Source: Aminobacter anthyllidis (GTDB taxonomy: Bacteria; Pseudomonadota; Alphaproteobacteria; Rhizobiales; Rhizobiaceae). From it: 64,000 nt of DNA. Position 1 is the first letter of the stretch, and the number at the start of each line of letters is the position of its first letter. This document shows positions 9,248 to 17,906 of the stretch, in pieces. Position numbers and translations under genes: made by a program. The stretch is from the NCBI RefSeq assembly GCF_018555685.1, contig NZ_JAFLWW010000006.1, positions 434,001-498,000 of the forward strand, in the 5' to 3' direction. The notes below the pieces were generated by a model that worked only from the letters and a program-made list of their open reading frames with translations, was not told where the DNA came from and did not search any database.

Positions 9248-10497
9248 GAGTTGAGCCTCGCGAATACCGGTCGTCCTATGACAGCGCTCTCGACGCAGTC
9301 GGCAAGCGAGCCATAAAGCACGGCGTAACCGGTATTGCCCGGCGCATAGTGCGCGAATTTTCCGGAATTGGTCATCAGCACGCCATCGGCCTGGTCTGGC
9401 AGGATCGGCGTCACCACCACGCAGGTGTCGGCAACGATCACCACGCCCAAGGCCTCCAGCGCCTTGCGCCGGCCGTCGCTGTCGAGCTCGGTCAGGACAT
9501 GCCGGCCGGTGCAGGCATGGATCGGCACTGCAAGCCGTCGCCCCGCCATCAGCCGCTCAAGCGCATCGAACTCGGCCAGCGACAGATGCGGGCTGCCGAT
9601 GGCGACCGCGTCGATCCGGTCGGTGCTTTCAGCCGTCGACAGCCGTGCTTGCGCCTGCCTGACCATGTCAGGCGTCACCCGGATCACCGTTTCAGCCTCG
9701 ACGCCACCCAGCGCGGTCGCGGCGTCAGGCGCTTCCGGCGTCACGCCTGAAATATGGAACAGCCCGACGGCACCCGACGATGCGGCAGCCGCGCCAAAGG
9801 CCTTGAGCGCGTCCTCGCCGGGATTTTTCTCCACCCCGGTCACCACGCCGATCGCGTTGCCGACCTCGCGGCCATAGAGGCTGCCGAGCACCGGCCAGGC
9901 GATCTCGGAGGCGAGGAACTCGGGGGGCAGGGCGGAGACGTCGAGCACCAGGCTGGCCCGCCGGTTCTCGGCTTGATGCAGGCCGTAGTCAGGTGCCCGT
10001 CCTGATATCGCGCAGGCAATGTCCAAAAAGTCGCCGTAGCGGTTGGTGCGCGCGCCGAGCACCGAATTGCAGAACACCACCGCGTTGGATTCACCCCAGG
10101 CGACGTCAGTGCCGAAGGCCGGGCGATGGCCGGCCTGATAGGGCGCGCAGGTCCAGCTCTGCTCGCAGCCGAGCTTGCGGTAGGCTTCCATCATCCGCCG
10201 CGCCATGGAGCGTTGCGGCTCTTCCAGCCGCACGCGCGAACAGCCCATCAGATCGAGCGCGCCGACATTGAGCGTTGCGCGCACCGCAACGCGCGCGCCA
10301 CCTTCGACCAGCCTTTCGGCGAACAATGTGCCCGAATCGCCGTGATAGAGCGCGCCGTCGATATGCGCCGAGGCGATCGGGATCAGCCTGGGCGCGCCGA
10401 GCAGCGTGGCGCTTTCGGCGACGATGCGCATCGCCATCGCCGCACCATCAGTGCCGCCGGCGATATGGCGCTCGTCGCTGGTGAGGTCGAGGCTCAA
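9244..10497 (-). CDS. aconitase X catalytic subunit
   Basis: Iron-sulfur dehydratase of the aconitase superfamily, 417 residues. It shows three cysteines suited to hold the cluster: VVFCNSVLGARTNR (C143), PIHACTGRH (C329) and VADTCVVV (C359). The C-terminal part has DGVLMTNSGKFAHYAPG, typical of the family. The likely reaction is dehydration of cis-3-hydroxy-L-proline to a pyrroline carboxylate, inferred from family only; no other proline-degradation gene is near. The start is TTG 10497, overlapping the acetyltransferase stop by TTGA. Part of a four-gene coupled operon. Confidence 0.87.
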   Translation of the reverse strand: MSLDLTSDERHIAGGTDGAAMAMRIVAESATLLGAPRLIPIASAHIDGALYHGDSGTLFAERLVEGGARVAVRATLNVGALDLMGCSRVRLEEPQRSMARRMMEAYRKLGCEQSWTCAPYQAGHRPAFGTDVAWGESNAVVFCNSVLGARTNRYGDFLDIACAISGRAPDYGLHQAENRRASLVLDVSALPPEFLASEIAWPVLGSLYGREVGNAIGVVTGVEKNPGEDALKAFGAAAASSGAVGLFHISGVTPEAPDAATALGGVEAETVIRVTPDMVRQAQARLSTAESTDRIDAVAIGSPHLSLAEFDALERLMAGRRLAVPIHACTGRHVLTELDSDGRRKALEALGVVIVADTCVVVTPILPDQADGVLMTNSGKFAHYAPGNTGYAVLYGSLADCVESAVIGRPVFARLNS

Positions 10498-10982
10498 GTG
10501 AGCGTCTTCCGAAAGGTGATCGAGGTCGGGCGGTCGAAGCCGTCATGCGCCGTGCGCTCGAACTCGACAAAACCCAGCTTCGCAAAGGTCGCGTGGTTCG
10601 TGGCGAGCTCGATTCGGGTCTGCAGTTCGAGCACCGGCTTGCCTTGTGCGATGGCATGGCGTTCGGCGGCCAGCATCAGCGCCCGGCCGATTCCCAGGCC
10701 GCGTGCACTGTCGTCGACGGCCAGCTTGCCGACATAAAATGCGTCGCTCCGTTCGGCGGCGAAGATGCAGCCGACGAGCCGCCCTTCAAGCGTCGCGATG
10801 AAGCAGACTTCGTCCTTGGCCTTGTCGCGCAGGTTGGCAGGCGTCAGCCGGTGCGCCGAGGACGGCGGGTCGATGACGCCGTCCATGTAGGCAAAGCAGC
10901 GCATGATCAGGTCGAGCAGGTCGTCCCAACGCTCGAAATCCTGGGGCAGGCGCGCAATGGTCACCTGTGCTGCCACGATCAC
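10494..10982 (-). CDS. GNAT family N-acetyltransferase
   Basis: The 162-residue protein has the acetyl-CoA binding motif DDSARGLGIGRAL, then the usual C-terminal strand KLGFVEFERTAHDGF. The N-terminal part (FERWDDLLDLIMRCFAYMD) is typical of small-molecule or amino-group acetyltransferases; the acceptor is unknown. I chose GTG 10982, which overlaps the upstream stop by GTGA; the frame is open much further back but there it lies antisense-free inside the upstream gene in another frame. It is coupled on both sides, between the moeB-like and aconitase X genes. Confidence 0.85.
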   Translation of the reverse strand: MIVAAQVTIARLPQDFERWDDLLDLIMRCFAYMDGVIDPPSSAHRLTPANLRDKAKDEVCFIATLEGRLVGCIFAAERSDAFYVGKLAVDDSARGLGIGRALMLAAERHAIAQGKPVLELQTRIELATNHATFAKLGFVEFERTAHDGFDRPTSITFRKTLT

Positions 10983-11737
10983 GCCGCCTTGTAGCGAACG
11001 GTGTCGAAGCGCGCGCCGAGCGCATCGTAGAGCAGGAGCCGGCCGACAAGCGGTTCGCCGATGCCGGTGATCAGCTTGATTGCCTCCATCGCCTGCAAGG
11101 TTCCCATGACCCCGGTCAGCGCGCCGAGCACGCCGGCCTGCGCACAAGACGGCACCAGCCCCGCCGGCGGCGGCTCGGGAAACAGGTCGCGATAGGAAGG
11201 ATTCCTGCGGCCTTCGGCATTGCTCTCGAACGGCTTCAGCACGGTGATCGAGCCGTCGAAGCGTCCGACCGCGGCATGCACCAGCGGCCGCTTCACCTCG
11301 GCGGCGGCATCGGCCACGGCATAACGCGTCTCGAAATTGTCGGAGCCGTCGATCACCAGGTCGTAGCCTGAGATCAGCGCGCCAGCGTTGTCGGCTGTCA
11401 GCCTGAGCTTGTGCAACTCGACCCTCACGTGCGGGTTGATGCGGACGATTGTCGCCTTTGCGCTCTCCGCCTTGGAGAGGCCGACCGATTCGGTGGCGTG
11501 GATCACCTGGCGCTGCAGATTGGATAGCGACACGTGGTCGTCGTCGACGATGCCGAGCGTGCCGACGCCGGCGGCGGCGAGATACTCCAGCACCGGCGCG
11601 CCGAGTCCGCCGGCACCGATCACAAGCACGCGCGCGCGCTTCAGCTTCTGCTGACCCGGCCCGCCGATCTCCGGCAGCACGATGTGGCGCGCGTAGCGCT
11701 CGAGTTCTTCCGGGGAGAGGGGGGCTGCCTGGTTCAT
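10979..11737 (-). CDS. moeB: MoeB/ThiF family adenylyltransferase (HesA-like)
   Basis: E1-like enzyme that adenylates the C-terminal glycine of a small sulfur-carrier protein such as MoaD or ThiS. The 252-residue protein shows the ATP site VLVIGAGGLGAPVLEYLA, the arginine finger in SNLQRQVIH, IDGSDNFETRY, and PSCAQAGVLGALTG. That cysteine is the only one in the protein, so the two CxxC zinc pairs of E. coli MoeB are missing. No carrier protein gene is near. Start at ATG 11737 (MNQAAPLSPEELERYARH). The first gene of a coupled operon with GNAT and aconitase X; 55 bp after recF. Confidence 0.85.
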   Translation of the reverse strand: MNQAAPLSPEELERYARHIVLPEIGGPGQQKLKRARVLVIGAGGLGAPVLEYLAAAGVGTLGIVDDDHVSLSNLQRQVIHATESVGLSKAESAKATIVRINPHVRVELHKLRLTADNAGALISGYDLVIDGSDNFETRYAVADAAAEVKRPLVHAAVGRFDGSITVLKPFESNAEGRRNPSYRDLFPEPPPAGLVPSCAQAGVLGALTGVMGTLQAMEAIKLITGIGEPLVGRLLLYDALGARFDTVRYKAA

Positions 11738-11792
11738 GGCGCAAGCATATCGCTGCGAAATCGGCTTGTCAGTCCGGTAGCGGCGCGATCTA

Positions 11793-12977
11793 TCAGTCCA
11801 GGCCATCCTGCAAGGCCGTGGCCCGCACGCTGCCGTGGTCGACGGTCAAAAACTGCGCCCGTCCGACAAGGCTCGAAAACAGGCTCGCCTCGGTGCCGGT
11901 CATGAAGGCCTGGCAGTTCAGCTCTTCGAGGATCGAAAACAGCGCCGCCCGGCGCCCGGCATCGAGATGGGCGGCGATCTCGTCGAGCAAGAGGATGGGC
12001 GCGGCGCCCGCCATCTCGCCGGTGAGGCGCGCATGCGAAATCACGATGCCGACCAGCAACGCCTTCTGCTCGCCGGTCGAGCACAGCTCCGCCGGCATGG
12101 ATTTCGGCTTGTGGCGCACGACGAGGTCGGAGCGGTGCGGGCCTTCGAGCGTGCGTCCCGCCGCGCGGTCGCGCTCGCGCCCGCCGGCGAGCGCCTGGCG
12201 GAACCGTTCTTCCAGCTCCACCGCCGGCATGTCGCCGATGCTCTGTTCGAGCGTGCCCGCCAGGCTGAGCTCGGCCTGCGGAAAGGGCCCGGTCTCCGGC
12301 ATCCGCCCGATCATCGCGGTGAGCAGGCGCACCATCTCGACGCGGGCGGCCGCGATTGCGGCACCTGTCTCGGCCATCTGGATCTCGATCGCGTCGAACC
12401 AGGCATTGTCGCGGCGGTCCTCGGCAAGCAGCCGGTTGCGGCCGCGCATCGCCTTTTCGTAGTCGAGGGCGCGCTGGCCGTGCGCCGGATCGATCGCTAG
12501 CACCAGCCGGTCGAGAAACCGCCTGCGGTCGCCGGCCGGTCCGGTGAACAGCGCGTCCATCGACGGCGTCAGCCAGACCACGCGCAGCCATTCGAGCATG
12601 TCGTCGGCCCTGGCGTTGGCGCCGTTGATGCGCACCCGCCGTCCTGCCTCGCCCATGGCTTCAGGCGCGGTGCCCGTGCCGATCTCGACCTCGCCGAATG
12701 GTGCTTCGATGCCGGCATGTACGGCAAAGCTGCCGGCGCTGCCCTCGCGCGCAACGTCGGGATAAGGCGCCCGGCGCAAGCCGCGTCCCGGCGTCAGGAA
12801 GGAAATGGCTTCGAGCAGGTTGGTCTTGCCAGCACCGTTCTCGCCGGTGAACACCACCGCGCCCGGCCTGAGGTCGAGCGAAAGCGAGCTGTAATTGCGG
12901 AAGTCCGTAAGCGTTAGCTTACTGATATGCGTCGGGGGGATGCGTTTCCGCGTCTCCCCCGTATCTGGCTCTTGCAC
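11793..12977 (-). CDS. recF: DNA replication and repair protein RecF
   Basis: SMC-like ATPase that helps load RecA at single-strand gaps, together with RecO and RecR (recR is at 54155). The 394-residue protein starts its domain with ISKLTLTDFRNYSSLSLDL, has Walker A in GENGAGKT (residues 45-52), the signature motif region around CSTGEQKALLVGIV, and Walker B in ILLLDEIAAHLD. It lies 11 bases after the dnaN stop, so dnaN-recF is an operon, in the classical dnaA-dnaN-recF order. Confidence 0.96.
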   Translation of the reverse strand: MQEPDTGETRKRIPPTHISKLTLTDFRNYSSLSLDLRPGAVVFTGENGAGKTNLLEAISFLTPGRGLRRAPYPDVAREGSAGSFAVHAGIEAPFGEVEIGTGTAPEAMGEAGRRVRINGANARADDMLEWLRVVWLTPSMDALFTGPAGDRRRFLDRLVLAIDPAHGQRALDYEKAMRGRNRLLAEDRRDNAWFDAIEIQMAETGAAIAAARVEMVRLLTAMIGRMPETGPFPQAELSLAGTLEQSIGDMPAVELEERFRQALAGGRERDRAAGRTLEGPHRSDLVVRHKPKSMPAELCSTGEQKALLVGIVISHARLTGEMAGAAPILLLDEIAAHLDAGRRAALFSILEELNCQAFMTGTEASLFSSLVGRAQFLTVDHGSVRATALQDGLD

Positions 12978-12988
12978 CGGCGTGCGCG

Positions 12989-14107
12989 CTACACGCGCAT
13001 CGGCATCAGCACGTAGAGAGCGTTCTCGTCGGCTGTGTCATGGATGAGCGTGGGCGAACCGGCGTCCGCCAGCATGAAGCGGGCTTCGCTGCCCTTGAGC
13101 TGGGCGGCGACGTCGAGCAGGTACTTGGCGTTGAAGCCGATCTCGATCGGGTCCGACGAATAGTCGGCGGCGAGTTCTTCGACGGCACTGCCCGAATCGG
13201 GGTTGTTGACGGCAAGCGTCACCAGCCCGTCGGCGATCGACAGCTTGACCGCGCGGCCGCGCTCCGACGAGATCGTCGACACGCGGTCGACGGCGGCGGC
13301 AAAGCTCTGGCGGTCGATGATCAGCTGCTTGTCGTTGCCGCTCGGAATGACGCGCTGGTAGTCGGGGAAGGTACCGTCGATCAGCTTCGAGGTCAGGATG
13401 ACGCCGCCGATGGTCAGCCGCATCTTTGTGTCGGAGATTTCGGTGGTCACCGCGACATCCGGGTCGTCGATCAGCTTCTGCAGCTCGGACACGGTCTTGC
13501 GCGGGATGATGATGCCCGGCATGCCTTCGGAACCCGCCGGCGCCTCGACCTCGGCACGCGCTAGGCGGTGGCCGTCGGTGGCGACAGCGCGCAGCATCAG
13601 CTTGCCGCCGCTCTCATGCGTGTGCAGGTAGATGCCATTGAGATAATAGCGCGTCTCTTCGGTCGAGATGGCGAACTGGGTCTTGTCGATCAGGCCCTTG
13701 AGCGCATTGGCCTCGAGCCGGAAGATATGGGAAAACGTGCCGGCCGAAAGCTCGGGGAAGTCAGACTGCGGCAGGCATTGCAGGCGGAAGCTCGAACGGC
13801 CCGACACCACCGACATGGCGTTGCCGTCCTCGTCGGTCTTCAGCATCACCTCAGCGCCGTCGGGCAGCTTGCGCACGATGTCGTAGAGCAGGTGCGCCGG
13901 AACGGTGGTGGCGCCGCCTTGCTCGACATTCGCAGGCGTTGCTTCCGAAATCTCGAGATCGAGGTCGGTTGCCTTCAGTTCGAGGCTCGCGCCATTGGCC
14001 TGCAAAAGCACGTTGGACAGGATCGGAATCGTGTTCCGCCGTTCGACCACGCGGTGCACGTGGTTCAGCGACTTCAACAGGTTGGAGCGTTCCAGGATAA
14101 CACGCAT
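12989..14107 (-). CDS. dnaN: DNA polymerase III beta sliding clamp
   Basis: Ring-shaped processivity clamp of the replicative polymerase. The 372-residue length is standard for the three-fold repeated clamp domain. It starts MRVILERSNLLKSLNHVHRV, includes ATDLDLEI and ATDGHRLARAE (clamp hallmarks), and ends ALYVLMPMRV with the typical MPMRV terminus. Start at ATG 14107; 24 more codons are open upstream but lack homologous character. It sits 203 bp after dnaA. Confidence 0.97.
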   Translation of the reverse strand: MRVILERSNLLKSLNHVHRVVERRNTIPILSNVLLQANGASLELKATDLDLEISEATPANVEQGGATTVPAHLLYDIVRKLPDGAEVMLKTDEDGNAMSVVSGRSSFRLQCLPQSDFPELSAGTFSHIFRLEANALKGLIDKTQFAISTEETRYYLNGIYLHTHESGGKLMLRAVATDGHRLARAEVEAPAGSEGMPGIIIPRKTVSELQKLIDDPDVAVTTEISDTKMRLTIGGVILTSKLIDGTFPDYQRVIPSGNDKQLIIDRQSFAAAVDRVSTISSERGRAVKLSIADGLVTLAVNNPDSGSAVEELAADYSSDPIEIGFNAKYLLDVAAQLKGSEARFMLADAGSPTLIHDTADENALYVLMPMRV

Positions 14108-14263
14108 GACGAAACAGGCTCGCTTCTTTTGAAGGTGCGGGTTCGCGGGCTCGAATGCGCCCGGGAAAGCCCGCAACACGATCGGAATTGTGCTGAGTCT
14201 GACAGTAAAAACACTGGAAAGGCAAGCCCGCGCAGCGACTCCAAGGCCGTTGCACGGGCGTTC

Positions 14264-14272
14264 TGGGGATAA
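14264..14272 (-). promoter_or_regulatory. DnaA-box-like 9-mer in the dnaA-dnaN gap
   Basis: The minus strand reads TTATCCCCA, one mismatch from the consensus TTATCCACA. It lies between the dnaA stop and dnaN start and might tie dnaN expression to DnaA. Confidence 0.35.
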
Positions 14273-14310
14273 GTCTCAGGCGTCAAACTGTCGCCTGCGC
14301 CGACAAACCA

Positions 14311-15855
14311 TCAGGCCTGGTCGTTGATCAGCCTTCTCAGCAGTTCGAGCTCCTGGGCAAGCGTGTTGTCGCCGCCCGAAAGGTCCTCGATCTTGCGCAC
14401 CGCATGCAGCACCGTGGTGTGGTCGCGGCCGCCGAAACGCCGGCCGATCTCCGGCAGCGAGCGTGGCGTCATCACCTTGGCCAGATACATCGCGATCTGG
14501 CGCGGCTTGACGATGGTGCGGGTGCGGCGGTTCGACAGAAGCTCCGTCTTCGACACGTTGTAGTGGCGGGCAACGATGCGCTGGATGTCTTCGATGCGCA
14601 CGCGCTTGGGCTCGCCCGAGCGGTAGATGTGGCCGAGGATCTCGTCGATGCGCTCGATCGATAGCTGCGGTTCAAACGACTGGCGGAAGATCAGCTGGTT
14701 GAAGGCGCCTTCAAGCTCGCGGCCCGAGCCGGTCACGGTGCGGGCGACATGGGTGAGGATCTCCTCGTCCATGGCCAGGCTGGGGTCTTCGTTCTTGGCA
14801 CCCGCAAAGCGCAGCTTGAGCATGCCAAGGCGCATGCCGAAATCAGGCGCCGACATTTCGAGCGCGACACCGCCGTTGAGGCGCGAACGCACGCGCGGCT
14901 CGAGCGATTCCAGTTCCGCCGGCGGACGGTCGGCGGCAACCACCACCTGCTTGGCCGAGTCGAGCAGCATGTTGATGAGATGGCAGAACTCGTGCTGGAT
15001 CGACTTGCCCTGCAGGAACTGCATGTCATCGATGATCAGAAGGTCGATGTCACGCAGCTGTTCCTTGAGCGTCAGCGCGTTGTTGTCGCGGATCGCCGTC
15101 GCAAAGCGCCACATGAAGTATTCGGCGGTCAGGTAGACGACGCGCGACTTCGGGTTCTGGCGCAGCGACTCGGCTGCGATCGCCTGCAATAGGTGCGTCT
15201 TGCCGAGACCAACGGTGGCATGGAGGAACAGCGGGTTGAAGCGCGAGTTCGATTCCGCCACCGCACGCGCCGCGGCGAGCGCCACGCGGTTGGAAGGGCC
15301 TTCGACGAAGGACTGGAAGGTATAGCGCGGGTCGAGCGGCGAGCCGAGCACGCTCTGCTTGAACTCCTGGTCCGCCGTGCCGTTGCGGGTGGGGGCGGGG
15401 CGTTCGGCAGTGCGTCCGGCAGCAGCCGTGCTGGTGGCAAGGGCGGTCTGCGTCGTCTGGCGCAGCGGCTTGCGCAGCGTTGCCTCGGTCTCCACGCCGG
15501 GGCGCGCCATGCGGGTCGCCGTGCGGATGATGATTTCGAGCTTCAGCAGCTCCGGCTCTTCCTGCCGCCACAACTCGGAAATGAGGTCGAGATAATGGCT
15601 GTTGATCCAGGAACGCAGGAAAGCCGTCGGCACCGAAAGGCGCACCACGCCTTTGGATGTTTCCGCGAGCTTCATGCGGCCAAACCAGCTGGAGAAGACC
15701 TCGCTGCCCAGGCGAACCTGGAGCTGCGTCTTGACGCGGTCAAAATTCTTCTCTGCGGCGCTGGTTGCTGCCACTGCATTGCCCTCGATCAGTTCGCCGG
15801 TAAAAAGAAAGCCCGCATTTGCTTCCCTTTCGATGCCGCTTTGCATTGTTTGCAA
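14311..15855 (-). CDS. dnaA: chromosomal replication initiator protein DnaA
   Basis: Binds DnaA boxes, melts the origin and loads the helicase; also a transcription regulator. The 514-residue protein has domain I (about 36-115, [15 protein letters not shown]), a variable linker, the AAA+ domain with Walker [14 protein letters not shown] (about 204-216) and Walker [14 protein letters not shown], and the C-terminal helix-turn-helix with the signature [16 protein letters not shown]. The first ATG is at 15855, another at 15846. Upstream lies an 826-bp non-coding stretch with weak DnaA-box-like sequences. Confidence 0.97.
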   Translation of the reverse strand: MQTMQSGIEREANAGFLFTGELIEGNAVAATSAAEKNFDRVKTQLQVRLGSEVFSSWFGRMKLAETSKGVVRLSVPTAFLRSWINSHYLDLISELWRQEEPELLKLEIIIRTATRMARPGVETEATLRKPLRQTTQTALATSTAAAGRTAERPAPTRNGTADQEFKQSVLGSPLDPRYTFQSFVEGPSNRVALAAARAVAESNSRFNPLFLHATVGLGKTHLLQAIAAESLRQNPKSRVVYLTAEYFMWRFATAIRDNNALTLKEQLRDIDLLIIDDMQFLQGKSIQHEFCHLINMLLDSAKQVVVAADRPPAELESLEPRVRSRLNGGVALEMSAPDFGMRLGMLKLRFAGAKNEDPSLAMDEEILTHVARTVTGSGRELEGAFNQLIFRQSFEPQLSIERIDEILGHIYRSGEPKRVRIEDIQRIVARHYNVSKTELLSNRRTRTIVKPRQIAMYLAKVMTPRSLPEIGRRFGGRDHTTVLHAVRKIEDLSGGDNTLAQELELLRRLINDQA

Positions 15856-16681
15856 TCCCTAACCTTCGGTCCTCGTTGCCGTATGGAGGCGCGCCGCTCG
15901 CGTCTCCACCGGTATATGTTCATTCGGGATGCTTGCCGTTTCCGGCTGAGCCCCAATAACCTTCCCCTAGCGCCACGCAGCGCTTTCGGAAGGCCAGTGC
16001 CGCGGGGGCCGCAGCACCAGGCAAATGCGTAGCCATCCGGCGAAATCGCCGGTGCGATGCAAAGTCACCATGCCGTGTATCCCCACACGCCCCAAGTATA
16101 CTTCGAAGTGGGCATACCTCCCCCGGACGCGGATTCCATCCACGCCGAGAACGCCGCCGATTTTTTGGCTTTGCAGAGGGCTTGCTGCCCGTCCCTTCGA
16201 TAAAAAGACCTTACAAAAATCGCTGTGGACAGGGCAAGGCCGAGTCTAACCCGTTTTTAATGAATCTGCTTACCTCGGCTCCGGATTCAAAGCTTGCCGG
16301 CACCCCTCAAAGGGACAAAGCCGTTGTGATTCAAACCCTTTTCCGGGGATCGAAAAAAAGCGCAGGCCGTCCGAAATAATTATAAAAGAATCCGCTTGAC
16401 ACCAACTTGTCCCCCGAGGCTCAGGGGTAGCTTGAACAACCTGTGGATGACTGTGTGTAAGTATATGAAATTACAGGGGAAATTCTGACACGGTGAGTCT
16501 GGTTGTAGGGCTACTTCTAACAGTTGTAGTTATCAGAATAGCCGCATATGCCGGCAAAATTTCGACCCCCTGGAGACCCTGCTCAGGTGGCCCTTGGGAC
16601 GGCTTTTTCGGCCCCATGCCGGCAAAAGAAAAACCCGGCTGGTGAGGCCGGGTTGATCAGAAATCCAATTTCTTGCAGGGC
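15856..16681. other. 826-bp non-coding region between dnaA and rpsT
   Basis: No credible gene. It holds the dnaA promoter region and the rpsT terminator, AT-rich patches (16196-16222, 16372-16390), overlapping palindromes at 16095-16110 (AAGTATACTT and ACTTCGAAGT), and 9-mers close to the DnaA box: 16077-16085 (7 of 9), 16224-16232 (7 of 9, minus) and 16442-16450 (TCATCCACA on minus, 8 of 9). A 12-base direct repeat ATGCCGGCAAAA occurs at 16548 and 16616. It suits autoregulation of dnaA; a role as replication origin is possible but not shown. Confidence 0.5.
16624..16654 (-). terminator. rho-independent terminator of rpsT
   Basis: On the minus strand, an 8-bp GC-rich stem (arms 16632-16639 and 16647-16654) is followed by TTTTTCTTTT, 28 bases past the rpsT stop. 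Confidence 0.85.
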
Positions 16682-16948
16682 TTAGGCGGAAAGTGCCTTG
16701 AGCCGCTGTGCCAGACGCGAAACCTTGCGCGAGGCGGTGTTCTTGTGCAGCACGCCCTTGGTGGCGGCGCGCATCAGTTCCGGCTGGGCGGCGTTGAAGG
16801 CGGCTTCTGCCTTTGCCTTGTCGCCCGAGGCCAGTGCCTCTTCGACCTGGCGGACATAAGTCCGGACGCGCGAGCGGCGGTTCTTGTTGACCGCTGCGCG
16901 GCGGGCGATCTTACGCGTTGCCTTCTTGGCCGAGGAGGTATTGGCCAT
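16682..16948 (-). CDS. rpsT: 30S ribosomal protein S20
   Basis: Primary 16S-binding protein of the small subunit. The 88-residue basic protein starts [19 protein letters not shown] and has [19 protein letters not shown] and [19 protein letters not shown], all typical of S20. It is monocistronic: its own promoter (17044-17072), a leader with a terminator-like hairpin (17001-17030) and its own terminator (16624-16654). Confidence 0.97.
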   Translation of the reverse strand: MANTSSAKKATRKIARRAAVNKNRRSRVRTYVRQVEEALASGDKAKAEAAFNAAQPELMRAATKGVLHKNTASRKVSRLAQRLKALSA

Positions 16949-17000
16949 GGTGCCTCTCTTTGATCTCTAGGTGGGCGCAACGCGGGTATCCGCAGAGCGC

Positions 17001-17030
17001 AAAAATAAATCGGGCGTCCCTGGGGGCGCC
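17001..17030 (-). promoter_or_regulatory. terminator-like hairpin in the rpsT leader (possible attenuator)
   Basis: On the minus strand a 7-bp stem with one bulged A (17013-17030) is followed by a U-rich run (complement of 17001-17010). It lies after the rpsT promoter and about 50 bases before its ATG. It may be an attenuator, or simply the terminator of the crotonase gene placed after the next promoter. Confidence 0.5.
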
Positions 17031-17043
17031 TCAGTTGGTGCGG

Positions 17044-17072
17044 CTTATAGTTCAGCTTCTTGCCAACGTCAA
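17044..17072 (-). promoter_or_regulatory. sigma-70 promoter of rpsT
   Basis: Minus strand: TTGACG (17072-17067), a 17-base spacer, TATAAG (17049-17044). This is close to consensus and lies 96 bases upstream of the rpsT ATG. Confidence 0.75.
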
Positions 17073-17083
17073 CGCGATTCAGG

Positions 17084-17857
17084 TCAGCGGTTGCGGAAAT
17101 TCGCAGTCCTTTTCTCGGCAAAGGCGGCCATGCCTTCCTTCTGGTCGTCGAGCGAGAACATCGAATGAAATACCCGGCGCTCGAAGCGCAAGCCTTCGGC
17201 AAGCGTTACTTCGTAAGAGCGATTGACGGCTTCCTTGCACATCATGACTGCCGGAAGCGAGAAGTCGGCGATCTTGGCTGCTGCCTTCATCGCTTCTTCC
17301 ATCAGGTCGGCCGCGGGCACGACTCGCGAGACGAGACCGGAGCGCTCGGCTTCGGCCGCATCCATCATTCGGCCGGTCAGGCACATGTCCATTGCCTTCG
17401 ACTTGCCAACGAAACGGGTGAGTCGCTGCGAACCTCCCATGCCGGGCATGACGCCAAGCGTGATCTCGGGCTGGCCGAACTTCGCCGAGTCGGCGGCGAT
17501 GATGAAGTCGCACATCATGGCGAGCTCGCAGCCGCCGCCCAGCGCGTAGCCGGCGACAGCGGCGATCATCGGCTTGCGATTGCGGGCAAAAGCCTCCCAG
17601 CCGGAGAAGAAGTCTTCCATGTAGGCGTCGACATAGGACTTGGCCTGCATCTCCTTGATGTCGGCACCGGCCGCGAAGGCCTTTTCCGAGCCGGTGATGA
17701 CGATGGCGCCTATGGCCTGGTCGGCTTCGAAGGTGCCGGTTGCGGCAAGCAGTTCGGCCAGCACCTGGGAATTCAGGGCATTGAGTGCCTTCGGGCGGTT
17801 GAGCGTGATCAGCCCGACCTTGCCGCGTGTTTCCACGATGATCGTTTCATAGGCCAT
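17084..17857 (-). CDS. enoyl-CoA hydratase
   Basis: Adds water to trans-2-enoyl-CoA in beta-oxidation. The 257-residue crotonase starts [19 protein letters not shown], shows the oxyanion-hole segment [11 protein letters not shown], and the two catalytic glutamates in [11 protein letters not shown] and [16 protein letters not shown]. This pair of glutamates indicates a true hydratase (short-chain, mitochondrial-like) rather than an isomerase. Start at ATG 17857 with GAGAGGGAGAGCC just upstream; the longer open frame upstream overlaps mutM and lacks the fold. Confidence 0.92.
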   Translation of the reverse strand: MAYETIIVETRGKVGLITLNRPKALNALNSQVLAELLAATGTFEADQAIGAIVITGSEKAFAAGADIKEMQAKSYVDAYMEDFFSGWEAFARNRKPMIAAVAGYALGGGCELAMMCDFIIAADSAKFGQPEITLGVMPGMGGSQRLTRFVGKSKAMDMCLTGRMMDAAEAERSGLVSRVVPAADLMEEAMKAAAKIADFSLPAVMMCKEAVNRSYEVTLAEGLRFERRVFHSMFSLDDQKEGMAAFAEKRTANFRNR

Positions 17858-17906
17858 CTCCGGCTCTCCCTCTCTCGCAGCGTCACCAATGAGGCTTTGC
17901 TCTAGC

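Noticed and set aside
10983-11744. Upstream extension of the GNAT reading frame (to 416 codons)
   Set aside because: It runs through the moeB-like gene in another frame; the acetyltransferase fold begins at the GTG at 10982.
15856-16681. Chromosomal origin of replication
   Set aside because: DnaA-box matches are imperfect and few, and rhizobial origins are often distant from dnaA; recorded only as a candidate region.
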